DNA of 64,000 nucleotides from Tritrichomonas musculus (taxonomy: Eukaryota > Parabasalia > Tritrichomonadida > Tritrichomonadidae). The stretch covers positions 372,001-436,000 of the forward strand of contig JAPFFF010000020.1 in NCBI GenBank assembly GCA_039105265.1, written 5' to 3'. The notes below the pieces were generated by a model. It was given only the letters and a program-made list of their open reading frames with translations, searched no databases and was not told the DNA's origin. The position numbers were made by a program, and so were the translations under genes. Shown one piece after another: positions 25,355 to 36,400 of the stretch. Each line of letters opens with the position of its first letter. Within the stretch, counting starts at the first letter, position 1.

Positions 25355-27274
25355 TTATTTGATGTAAAGGTATATAACACCTTCGCAGTCATCACTACCT
25401 TGGCACATCATTTCAGCTTGAATCTTAATGTTATCAGGTGTAGCTTCGGCTTGGGTTTTCAATCCATACAATGAATTTTGTGGTTCTTCACCAATAATTC
25501 CTTCATGGTCATCTGATGCAGCAACTGCATCGTTGAAGAGAAGTTTAACATTTCTAACTTTGCAATTTGCAGATCCATCTTTGTATACAAATGCAGCTTC
25601 GATATTTCCATTCTTATTAAGGGCTTGGTCAACTGGGAATTCGATTGAGATCCATTTGTCAGCAGTCAAATCTCCTTTGTTCCAAGCACCAAGTTTACCA
25701 TATTGAAGGCCAGCCTCGTGGATTCCCATGTTAGCAAGAATTGGCTTTCCACGGGCTGTATAGTCGCGCATGAATCTGACCCAATCCTTATCGGCATCTG
25801 GTACCCAGCCAACTTCTGAAATAGCAAGAGCTCTTGGGAATGCTTTCCATTGGAGATCAGCTCTTTCCCAAATGTATTCTGACCAAAGGTTTCCTTGGCA
25901 ACCAATGATATGATGTTGTAAATCTTCAGCAATGCCGCTTGTTGGGTTGTAGTGGTAGATAGAGTAAGTAGTGATGAAGCCACCAATGTATTCATAAGGT
26001 TCTTTAGCCAAAAATTGTTGGTAATCAAGATAAAGACGGCCGTTTGGAGACATAACAACATCGTGTCCTAATTCTGCTGCCTTAGCAGCGTTTCCAAGCC
26101 ATGACATAACAACTGCTGATTGTGGGAATTCAAGTCCGCCTCTAAGAATTTCATCCCATCCAATTAAGCGGCGTCCTTTGGATTCAAGGTATGTAGCAAA
26201 ATGATGAGTGAACCATGATTGAAGTTGATCTTCATTTTGTAAGCCTTCATCCTTCATACGCTTCTGGCATTTTGGACATGTTTGCCATCTTGTCCTTGGG
26301 CACTCGTCACCACCACAGTGGATGTAAACGCTTGGGAAAATTTTGAGAATTTCATCAAGAATGCTTTCAAGGAATGCGAGAGCTTCATCATTGCCGGCAC
26401 AAATGATATCTGGTTCAACACCCCAGTAGCATCGTGGTTTGAATGGTCCACCAGTGCATGAGTATTGTGGATAACCGCAAAGAAGACCTAATGCATGTCC
26501 TGGCATTTCAATTTCTGGAATAACACGAATTGATCTTTGTGCGGCGTAGTCAATAATTTCCTTGACTTCTTCTTCGCTGAAAGAGAATGGTCCATATGGG
26601 ATTCCATCGAGTTGGGAGCCACCTGTCCATGGTTTTGGTGAGGCATCACGTTTTGAACCGAATTTGGCTAAGTCTGGGTATTTTTTGAGATCTATACGCC
26701 AACCTTGATCTTCAGTTAAGTGGAAGTGAAGTGTGTTTAATTTGAAATGGCTCATTCCATCGATGATAGATTTAATAACATCAACATCAAAGAAGTGACG
26801 GCAAACATCAACCATAAGGCCTCTCCATTGGAATCTTGGTTTATCGTGAACAACAACGCATGGTGCAACCCAATTAACTTTTTCTTGAACAGTTTTGTTT
26901 ATATAAATTTCGGGAGGTAAAAGTTGAAGTAATGTTTGGAATCCGTCGAATAAGAGTTCTCGATCTTTGGCGGCAATTTTAACAAGATTTTCATCCATTG
27001 TTAAATGATATTCATCGTCTGTACTTGAGGTTAATTGGATACCTAATTTAACTGATGATGATTCGGCGACTGAAAGACGAATACCGGTGGGAGTAAAAAG
27101 TGAATCAGAAATGAACTTTGCAAGGTCTGAAGCATAATCTTTAATTGATGAATCGTAACCAACTTGCATTCCTTCTAATAAAGACCATGAACGTCCTTCG
27201 AGTTCAGTGAGTTCTAATGGGCGAGGAATTATTGAAACCCTAGATAATGATAGAGCTGTAAGTAAGAATAGCAT
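25355..27274 (-). CDS. Secreted/lysosomal beta-N-acetylhexosaminidase (GH20)
   Basis: The product has 639 residues and removes terminal N-acetylglucosamine or N-acetylgalactosamine from glycans. The N-terminus MLFLLTALSLSRVSIIPRP is a signal peptide. A GH20b-like domain covers about 15-140. The catalytic barrel follows, with RWRGLMVDVCRHF-like and LNTLHFHLTEDQGWRID segments and the catalytic pair D323-E324 in HCGGDE. Trp-rich substrate-site segments (WLGNAAKAAELG, WSEYIWER) follow. Codon use is more GC-rich than the neighbours, consistent with high expression. An initiator-like TCACATT on the minus strand (27289-27283) would give a 13-base leader. The product would act extracellularly or in lysosomes. 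Confidence 0.95.
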   Translation of the reverse strand: MLFLLTALSLSRVSIIPRPLELTELEGRSWSLLEGMQVGYDSSIKDYASDLAKFISDSLFTPTGIRLSVAESSSVKLGIQLTSSTDDEYHLTMDENLVKIAAKDRELLFDGFQTLLQLLPPEIYINKTVQEKVNWVAPCVVVHDKPRFQWRGLMVDVCRHFFDVDVIKSIIDGMSHFKLNTLHFHLTEDQGWRIDLKKYPDLAKFGSKRDASPKPWTGGSQLDGIPYGPFSFSEEEVKEIIDYAAQRSIRVIPEIEMPGHALGLLCGYPQYSCTGGPFKPRCYWGVEPDIICAGNDEALAFLESILDEILKIFPSVYIHCGGDECPRTRWQTCPKCQKRMKDEGLQNEDQLQSWFTHHFATYLESKGRRLIGWDEILRGGLEFPQSAVVMSWLGNAAKAAELGHDVVMSPNGRLYLDYQQFLAKEPYEYIGGFITTYSIYHYNPTSGIAEDLQHHIIGCQGNLWSEYIWERADLQWKAFPRALAISEVGWVPDADKDWVRFMRDYTARGKPILANMGIHEAGLQYGKLGAWNKGDLTADKWISIEFPVDQALNKNGNIEAAFVYKDGSANCKVRNVKLLFNDAVAASDDHEGIIGEEPQNSLYGLKTQAEATPDNIKIQAEMMCQGSDDCEGVIYLYIK

Positions 27275-27282
27275 AAATATGT

Positions 27283-27289
27283 AATGTGA
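27283..27289 (-). promoter_or_regulatory. Candidate trichomonad initiator for the hexosaminidase gene
   Basis: TCACATT fits the Inr consensus (TCA, pyrimidine, A/T, TT) and places the first transcribed A at 27287, 13 bases before the ATG. Trichomonad leaders are usually this short. Confidence 0.5.
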
Positions 27290-27803
27290 AATTAATTTTC
27301 GGTTGACTGACTTTTGAAAAAGTTTATTTCAAAATATAAACACTCTTGAAAAATTTATTGCTTCAATTGTTATTATTCACAAAATTTTTTTTCTATACGT
27401 GAGATAAAAATTGTTGATTAATGCATTTTAACTCTACAATCTTGGAATTTAAGTAAATTAATAAAATTTTCGTTTTTACTTTAATAAAATTGAGTTGAAA
27501 TATAGTTTATTGTAAAACTATGTATATCTTTGTTATATCTTTTTATTAAAGATAATTTATAATTTTTATTTTTATTTATTTTTATTATTAATTTAAAATA
27601 ATAATTTTTATCCAAAATATTATTTATTATAGAAGATCTTTTATATTTTTTCGTAAATGTTTTTTTATAATCAAACTTTTTGAATTGCTTTTTTTATCGA
27701 AACTTTTCTGAGATTAGTTTTCTTTCTTACATGGATTCATGTAAATTTTCAAAGATTAAAAACCTTTTGAATTTTTTAATGTTTGAGAATTATGTGGATT
27801 TTC

Positions 27804-28688
27804 AGAGGGTGGGCATCCTTTCTTTATAGATAAAACTCCATAATTATTAAGCATAAAATAATTATGTTTTAATATTATATTTTGTTATCATAATTAAGTA
27901 TGTTTGCAACTAAAAATTTGATAATTTACTATAATAACAATAATATATTTGTATTTTTTTCTAATTGAATAACCAAAATTTTAATATGCATTCAAAATTA
28001 AAATCATTTTATCTATATTGATATTTATGTTATTATCTTACAATGATTACATTATAGGTTATTATTAGGTTTTATTTCTATATATATATAATAGAATAAG
28101 ATATAATTTTATTTTATCTATAATTATAAATCTCAAATTTTAATTATTCAAATTAGATTTTATTTTTAATTTAAAAAGTTGTATTTTCAGTTTAATTGAG
28201 AAATAAAAAAGTTACAATTGATACATTTTAAATTATAAATATAACAAAATTGGTAGTTGTAAATTAAAAAATAAATAATAATATATATTTATCCTTATTT
28301 ATATTATAAATGATAGGTATAGCTTTTGAAATCTATCTGCCAATTTCTCAAGATTTTGCAAACAATTTACATGATAAATAATGATTTGGACCAATCATAA
28401 ATAAAAACTTGAAAAAAATCAAACAATTTATTATGGATATTTATCATTAGGACATTACAAATGACTTATCGATCAATAAAAAAATTTAAAATATGCATTT
28501 TTTAAAAATCAGTAAATATTTCGAATCTTTTAAAATATAAATATTTATTAATTTTGTTTTTATTAATTAAATGTTATTTTTAATTATTTAAAAAATTCGT
28601 GATCTTATTCAATATAGACATAGATAAATGAATAAAGTGTTAAAATTTTATAAGATTTTATGAGTATTCAATTGGTTGACCACCCTCT
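27804..28688. mobile_element. 885-bp MITE-like element with 8-bp duplication
   Basis: The ends are the inverted 10-mers CAGAGGGTGG (27803-27812) and CCACCCTCTG (28680-28689). GGATTTTC flanks both sides (27796-27803 and 28689-28696), an 8-bp target duplication. An 8-bp duplication with CAG-type ends points to the hAT superfamily. There is no internal gene, so it would be non-autonomous. Confidence 0.65.
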
Positions 28689-28874
28689 GGATTTTCAAAG
28701 ATTTACAGTCATCCGATCAGCGTTACAGTGAATTCAATATTTAAATAAAATTGATAGAAAAAGTTTGTTAATTGAATACTGGTGGTATTTTCTGAAGAAA
28801 ATTTCAATGATCATGCCAAATTTTCATTGAAAAATGAAACAAATAAAAAACTCTAAGTTCTCTTTACTCTTTTA

Positions 28875-29142
28875 ATGGAAGAATTAATGAAAGAGCTATC
28901 ATGGGCCGATGAAAATGGAATACTCAGTGAGTCTCAATGTGAAATTTTTGAAAAAAGGTCAAATGGTTGGACATATGATAGAGATTCCAGCTGAACTTAA
29001 AGTCAATCCAGAAGATGAAATTATATCAGGCCAATGGACAAATTCTGAAGAAATGTTACAAAAATCATTTTTTTTACAGCATGGACATCAGCAAATGCCA
29101 GACGAAAGATACGATTTTTTTGAAATCGCGAAATCAATTTAA
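28875..29142 (+). pseudogene. Frameshifted gene remnant
   Basis: An ATG at 28875 opens 39 codons (MEELMKELSWADENGILSES) before a stop. A second frame, open from 28909 to 29142, continues with a coding-like sequence (KVNPEDEIISGQWTNSEEML). The two together suggest a broken gene with a frameshift near 28960. I do not recognise the family. Confidence 0.35.
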
Positions 29143-29867
29143 AATATATGTATTATTTGAATAAAAAAAACGTATAAAACCTATAAAAACCTCTAAAAAA
29201 TAGTAAGGTTGAAGATTTATTAGAAATTCATATTAAATTGAAATAACAGGTAAAATAAACCCATGCTTGAGGAAAAGAACTTGTATTTGAATAATGAATA
29301 AATAAATAGTCAAACAATGAGTAAGATCTATAAATTTGACATAAAATAATTTCTAGATTTGATGATGTCCCTAGTAAACGAACAGAAGTAATGTTATTTG
29401 GGTAAGTTTGATTGAATTTGTTTGAAAATGTTGCAAAAAATCCATTTTTAAGGATTTTTTATATGATAGATTGCTTGCTTAATAATGTGAGAAAATAAAC
29501 TTGAAATTAAAAGCCAGACCACTTTTTTTCATTCAATTATTTTGGCATAACAATATTTTATTTCAAATTAAAATTTTATAACTTTTTTTTTCAATTTTCT
29601 TAAAAAGCCAAATATAATCAGAAAAATATTTATTTAAAAAAATATATTTATCACATTATTTTAAAATTATTTATAATTCAAAATGGATTAAAATATTTCC
29701 ATATATCTAAAATTTATAGATAAAAATAAAAACAAATTTTTTATTTTAAATTAAAATAAGATATTTAACATTTAATAAAAAATACGTTTATTGAAACTTT
29801 TTCAAAAGATAAGATCCTCAGAAGATCTTGCCAACCTTCTTTAGCTCTTTCAAACTTTCAGCAACAA

Positions 29868-30285
29868 TATATACATCACAATCTTTATTAAATAATATTT
29901 CTTTAGTATATAACTTTTTTTTACTACTTCTTTTCAACACGATTATTCTTATCTTACTCAATAAACTTCATTAAGCTAAAATCAGAAGCGTCATTTTACA
30001 CCACACGTTTTATTAAACAAAAGTTCTTCATATCTTAACTCATTTCTACAACTTTTTATATTTCCAAAATTATTTCTCATCACGCCTTACAAACTTCCTC
30101 AGACATAATCAACAGCACTATATACATCACAATCTTTATTAAATAATACTTCTTTACGTTATAAGTCATTTCTACTACTCATTTTTTAGCACATCTTATT
30201 CTTATCTTACTCAACAAATTTCCTCAGACAAAATCAGAAACGCCATTTTACACCGCATGTTTTATTAGACATTAGCTAAATATCT
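29868..30285. repeat. Two diverged direct repeats, about 251-bp period
   Basis: ATATACATCACAATCTTTAT begins at about 29869 and again at 30120. The matching stretches continue through CTTATTCTTATCTTACTCAA and GCCATTTTACACC-like segments. No coding capacity is seen. Confidence 0.6.
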
Positions 30286-30344
30286 CAGCAAATAATTTTC
30301 TTTAATAAAAGATATTTTAACAAAATTATATTTTTTAAATATTA

Positions 30345-31436
30345 GAGTACGCCGAAATAGTGAATTGTTATTTGAAAAAAGTATCAATAATGAAAAAGCA
30401 TAAGTTATTCCAAAGAAAATAAGTTTTTTATATTCAAACTTGTTAAATAAAGAAAAATAAAACTGTATGAAATAACTCTTCCTTTTTGTTCAACGTGAGT
30501 TTTTCTAAATAATCAAAAAATTCGATAGGAAATAGTTTTTATTCAAAAAATTTTTTTTTTCAGAAAAATTTGTTTTTCAAAAAAAACTATTTTTTTCAAT
30601 AAATGTTTGTGATTTAGAAAAATTAGTTTTTCCAAGTTTTTTATATGAAATTCGATTTTATTTATTTAATTCAGTATTGTATGAAAAGTCATATAATTTC
30701 AGCTCATAATGATCTTATTCTTATTCTTATTTACTTAAAATACCAAAGAATGTAATTTACAATAAATATTGTGTTTATTTTGAATATATTTATGATTGGT
30801 CATTAATTTTTTAAACATATCATTTTAATTTCGGAATGATCAATATTCTGCTTTAACAAAATGATTTTTAAAAATAAATATCAAATAAATTATAAACTTT
30901 ATATAATTGAATTCATTGAATTATTCAAGAACGGGAAATCTATTTTCTTTTTTTACCCAATTTTTTTATCATATGCCACCTCAACTAACTAATATAACTT
31001 CCAACCTGTAATTTTTTGGCCTATTGTTCATAAAAATCATTAATCTGTATTGGTTTGATTAATAGGAAAATTTATTTTTCTAAAGAAACAAAAATCGTTT
31101 GCCTCATTGGATTATTAAATTTGTAAAACTTATTTTTTTTAGAAAAATATTACTAACAAAATAAACTCAAATACTAAAAAAAGAAGAAACTTGATTTTTT
31201 TAAAAATATTTTTTATCGAAAATATCATGTTTTTTGTAATTCTCCACTTTTTCTGAAAAAAAGTTAGTTATTGTAAAATATATGATAATATTCAAAAAAC
31301 ACCAATTTTTCAACAAAAACAAAGTTTTTATTTGGAAATGTTATTAAAAATACAAAAAGAATAGTATACCGAAAATATGGCGCTTTTTTGACTTTGTTAA
31401 TTTTTTCAAAAAAGAAAACGCTATTTCGGCGTACTC
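30345..31436. mobile_element. 1.09-kb Tc1/mariner-like MITE
   Basis: The ends are perfect 16-bp inverted repeats: GAGTACGCCGAAATAG (30345-30360) and its complement at 31421-31436. They are flanked by TA on both sides (30343-30344 and 31437-31438), the mark of Tc1/mariner insertion. No open frame for a transposase is left, so it is non-autonomous or decayed. Confidence 0.7.
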
Positions 31437-33397
31437 TATTGAAAATTTATAAATTGAAGGAAATTAAAACTCATACAGAGTAGTGGAATATTTTTTTATA
31501 ACGGATTTCTCTCAATTTAAAAGGGCAATATTTCACTAATCTAATCATTTTCTCTCTCCGATATTAATAAGGTATACTATATATTTCATGAATATATCAT
31601 ATATTTACTTGAATTGAAAATTATCATTATTCACATTCATGTGAATTGATGATATTTTGAATGGAAAATTGGCTGATGATATTGAGGACATTTTCTGATC
31701 ATCTTTTTCTCCGCATTTTAATAAAAAATATATATGAATTTTGTCTGATATTGATAGCTCAATTTTTTAATAAATGGAATTAAAGTTTTTACTTTTTCAA
31801 TGTAAACGTACATATTATTTTTTGAAATCGAAAAGATTTGGAGTCCAATTGAGTAGTATTTGATTTTGAAATTGAAAAGATTTTGAGTGTAATTGAATTG
31901 TTTTTATTTTCGAAATTGAAAAGATTATAAAAATAAAAGGGCTTTTTGAATATTTTTTATTTTATAAAAGATCAAACTTTTTGTGAAAGAGTTTTTTTTT
32001 TTTAATATTTTTTATATGCTTTTGCAATTACGCTGTTCCTATTTTTATTGAACAATAGAAATATTTTGGAAATTCAAATATTGAATTATATTTTAAAAAG
32101 TTGATAGATTTATTAGAAAATCTAAAAAAATTTCTGATTTATCGTCTTTACTTAAAAAAATAAATTTATCTTATTTTTATACTATTTAAAATTCTAGTAT
32201 ACTTGAAATATAGATTAAAAAATTTACATTTATTACTTTAAAATATATTTAAACTGTTTTAAATCAGAGGTTTTATTTGCCATAACTCTACTCATACCAT
32301 ATTTTGAATGCAAACGCGATGTAACGATCAAAAATTGAGATATAAAAAATTTTAACGATCAAGTAAAGTATTCAAATTATATTCAATTAGTGGTCTGACT
32401 TTTCGGTCCCAGTTTATTATAAAAAAAAAAAAAAAAATAATCAAATCCTGTCTTCATAAAATGAAAAATTATACAGTCATCTGATCAGCGTTATAGTCTC
32501 ACAAAAACTAAACAGTGGAATTGAATGATACTCTCAATTTTAGATTTACATTTTTAATCATTTAAGCTTTAAAAACAAATACCAATTAAAAATAATTACA
32601 AATTTCTTTTCAAGTCAATATTAAATTGTTATTTGATCAACTCTATTTTTTCATTTCATGAATCCTGGGCAAATCTATTATGATTGTATTATTTTTTCTT
32701 GAAGTTTGCATAGTAATATTGCAAATAATTGATATTAATATTACAATACGATTTTAACCAGCCATTCTTCAGCATTATACCTTCATGCATATTGATATTC
32801 ATTTCAATTGAAAAATTTTCAAAATCATTTCAATTCGCAAACATTGTAAAACAGCTTGATATTGAAGTCTAATGATTTTACTAAATCAATTAGCTTAATA
32901 ATATCAAATGTGAGCATTTCTATCCATAATTAAACTCGTTGGGACAGTAAAGCCTAGTTCAAATTTTATCTTTAATTCGTAAATCATATTTATACGCACT
33001 ATGGTCAAATAAACCGCAGATATGAAAGAAAATAAGCATTTTTATAATTCTCAAAAAGTGGGATTTACTAATTCAAAATTTTCAGCCAGATTTTTTTGTT
33101 AATTCAAATATTGAATATTTTTTGAAAAAATAAACTAACTTTTTTAATAAAACTTACCATGATTTTTATCTTTTCCAGAAACATAAAACCTTTTAAAGAA
33201 TAAAGTTTTTATTTCTATTACTATAGTTATTCATAATGGTCAAATCTTCTCAATCATTATCTTTTCTATTTGATAATTTCAAATAAACTCAAAATTCAGC
33301 TGTTGATGGTCAAATTAAGGTCAAAATCGATCTGACTTTTGAGTCAATGTTCAAAAGAATTAAAACTGATCTTTGATTTTATTTGAACAAGGGACGC

Positions 33398-33424
33398 CAC
33401 TTTTTGAACTGCGTTCAAAAAGTG
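33398..33424. repeat. Perfect 12-bp hairpin downstream of the Helitron gene
   Basis: CACTTTTTGAAC pairs with GTTCAAAAAGTG around a TGC loop. ACTGCG (33408-33413) also pairs with CGCAGT (33432-33437), so alternative folds exist. It lies 76 bases past the stop of the minus-strand Helitron gene. Helitron 3' ends carry such a hairpin shortly before CTRR, but no clear CTRR follows at the right distance. Confidence 0.6.
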
Positions 33425-33499
33425 TCTAGAGCGCAGTAATATTTTTTAGTTTAAAATATAATTCAGATGTAATACTAATTTTTATAATTAATTTTTTAT

Positions 33500-36400
33500 T
33501 TAAAATCTAATATTTTCAAAGTATAATTGTTCTTTGATGTAGAATGCTAAATAAGCACATGAATTATTATTTGTAAAGCCATTGGATATATTATAAAATT
33601 CATTTTCTTTGATTTCTTTTATGTATTGTCTATCAAAATGAACATATATATAATTAGTAGCATTATCATAGAATTTTATAAGTGATGAATAATTGCAATT
33701 GTTCAAGTTTCCTGTATGTAAAATAATGGCAAATAATTTGTATTTATGATATTTTTGCTCAAAATGATTATATACTTCGACATCATCATCAATTTGAAAA
33801 TTATTAATTTTTTTTGCTTTTATTTGGCCTGCATTATCATATTCGTATCTGTTTATGTGAATTATCATAACTCGTGGGAGATGATTGAAATATGATATTT
33901 TTCGGTTATAATTATCAATTTTTGTAAAAAATAAATTTCTTTTTCTTATTTCAGCTTTAATCGAAGAATTTGTTTCTTGATTAATGCTCAATGAAAAAAA
34001 CGATTCTATTGAAGAAGAAGTATATTTTGAAAGCTTCTTTGAAAAAGTTTTTGTTAATTGGACAAATTTGAAACTCAACATCAAGTATTTTAAATCGCTT
34101 AGAATAAAAAGATTTAAAATGCGTGATAATATTTCATGAGCATCTAAACATTCAGTAAGCTTATTTTCTAAGCCTAATACTTCTAGAATGCATAATGTAT
34201 CAATCAGATGATAATCATCATTAGTAATAGGAACGTTCATTTCACTAAAAATCTTTTTAAATGCAATTAATATGTTATTATTTGGAAATGTTTCATTCTT
34301 TAATTGATATTTTATAACCGACTCTCTGAAAAAACGTATTTGGAAAAAAACATGCAATATTGAATTCAAATATGATGTTGAACCATAATTGACCATATTA
34401 TAAAACTTTATTAATCCTCGAACTTTATAAATTGGTTCATTATTAGTGATTTCCCAATTTTCGATATAATTCAAATCATAATTTTGATTTTCCACTTCAT
34501 TTACCAAAGAAACAATTGCATCATCACTAATTGGTTTGATTAAACAATCATTTTCATTTTCTGATTCAGGTAATAAAATACACAAATTTTTGGGATCTTT
34601 GATCCTTGATAATGCAACATATAGTTGCCCATGCTCCCAAAATTCGGATCTCATGTCTACCACAACTTTTTTTAAAGTCAGACCCTGCGATTTATGAATT
34701 GTTCCTGCATAAATTGGCCTTAATGGAATCTGGTGTCGAGTAAAAATAATACCATTTGTTTCACCCGGGAAATTAATTCTTGGAAGTGTGACTTTTTCAT
34801 TATTTTCAAATTCAATGATAACACAATTTTGATTTTTCCCAACGACATAGCATCTTTTATTTTTCGCCATTCCCTTAGCAGTGTTAATATTTCTCATTAA
34901 GCACATAGGTTCTCCCAAAGCTAAATCAAGCCTATAATTTGGTATGTCTCTAAATTTCATTACATTTAAATAATCAAAAGCTTCTGGTAGACTTAATTTT
35001 TTGTTAATATTTTCAGATTCAAAAATTGTGGAAATTGTTGTGGAAGCAAAAATTGGACCCAAGTCGATCTTACTGTTTTTATTCAATCTTAGCATATGGA
35101 AATAATCATTGACTTTTTGTACATATGAATTTGTTGCACAAATCCATTGCCTATCAATCGGGAATTTTTCTTTAATGTCAATATCTTCAATAAAAAAATT
35201 TACTGCTTCTTTATAATCTCTTGTAATTGTTAATTGAAAATCTTTTTTCAAATCAAACCATGTTTCGTATTTTTTTGATTTTCCATTTCCAATTTCTACT
35301 AAAAAACTATTCCATTCAGTATTTATGCATCTGACAGCTTCCTTTAAACCAAAACATTGAACTGATGACCAAAAAGGACATTTTGTTATTAATTTATTTG
35401 AAACAGAAGAAGTTGAACCTACAACAACAGGTGGAAGTTGTAATAAATCGCCGACAAAAAGAATATTTTTGCCTCCAAAAGGTGGTATTTCATCTAAATT
35501 TTGGTTATTATTAATATGAAAACCCACCAAAGATCGCAAAGTATAATCAATACTCTGAGCTGTTTCTATTGTCAACATTGATATCTCATCAATAATAATT
35601 AAATTTGATTTTAATAATTCTTTTGCTCTATGTGTTCCATAACCAATGTTACAGATGAATTCATTTCCTTTAATGCTTTGCTCAATTTTCAATTTAAATA
35701 GAGAATGGCAAGTCATTCCATGCTCATATTGAGTGGCAGCAATACCAGTTGTTCCTGTTACTAAAACTTTATATCCATGTTTTCTCAAAATATTGATTAA
35801 TACATTTGTTGTGTATGTTTTCCCTGTTCCAGCTCTTCCTTGAAGAAATAACAAATTTGGCTGATTTGAATCATTGCTTACTATTTTTTCATATATAAAC
35901 TTCACTACAAATTTTTGCAAAATGTTTAATTTTGCACAATCAATTTTTTTGTTCAAACGAATTTCATCACAAACAATATCGTTCCCTAAAAATTCAGGAA
36001 CAATCATGTGCATTTGATCTAATAATGTAGCCATTACTGAATATAATGAAGTATTCACTAGATCTTGTGAAATGTAGTGTTCATAATTATTAATCATCTT
36101 TTTCAGAGGTGCTCCTTGTTGAGCAAATAAAGCTATCATAAATCTTATATCTGATGGAGGTCTATTAGTTTCAATTGCTTCTTCAATGCAAATAAAATAT
36201 TCATTACAATCACCAACTAATCCTTTATGCAATGCCGCTTCATAAAATGATTGATATACAACATCATCAACTGTCAGGAGATGCTCATATGATCTTGCAG
36301 GATAATTCAATAAAAGTAGTCTTAAAGCAAATTTTTCATGTTTTGAAGGATCTACAGTTTCTATCGAACAGTATGATCTATTCTTTTTTTTGTGAACTCT

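Larger units (their letters stand above)
27275..33499. other. Gene-poor 6.2-kb interval with decayed elements
   Basis: The interval is very AT-rich. It contains two MITE-like elements (27804-28688 and 30345-31436), a gene remnant near 28875-29142, a two-copy 251-bp repeat at 29868-30285 and a hairpin at 33398-33424. The sequence ACAGTCAT(C/T)(C/T)GATCAGCGTTA occurs near 28706 and again near 32473, hinting at another old repeat family. Nothing else is supported. Confidence 0.5.

Noticed and set aside
25178-25474. Plus-strand open frame between the BTB gene and hexosaminidase
   Set aside because: It starts with TTG, not ATG, and half of it is antisense to the well supported GH20 gene.
33500-34430. 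OTU protease as the identity of the Helitron C-terminus
   Set aside because: OTU is the known Helitron companion, but the YGSTSYLNS box and the IHINRYEY strand fit USP, not OTU.
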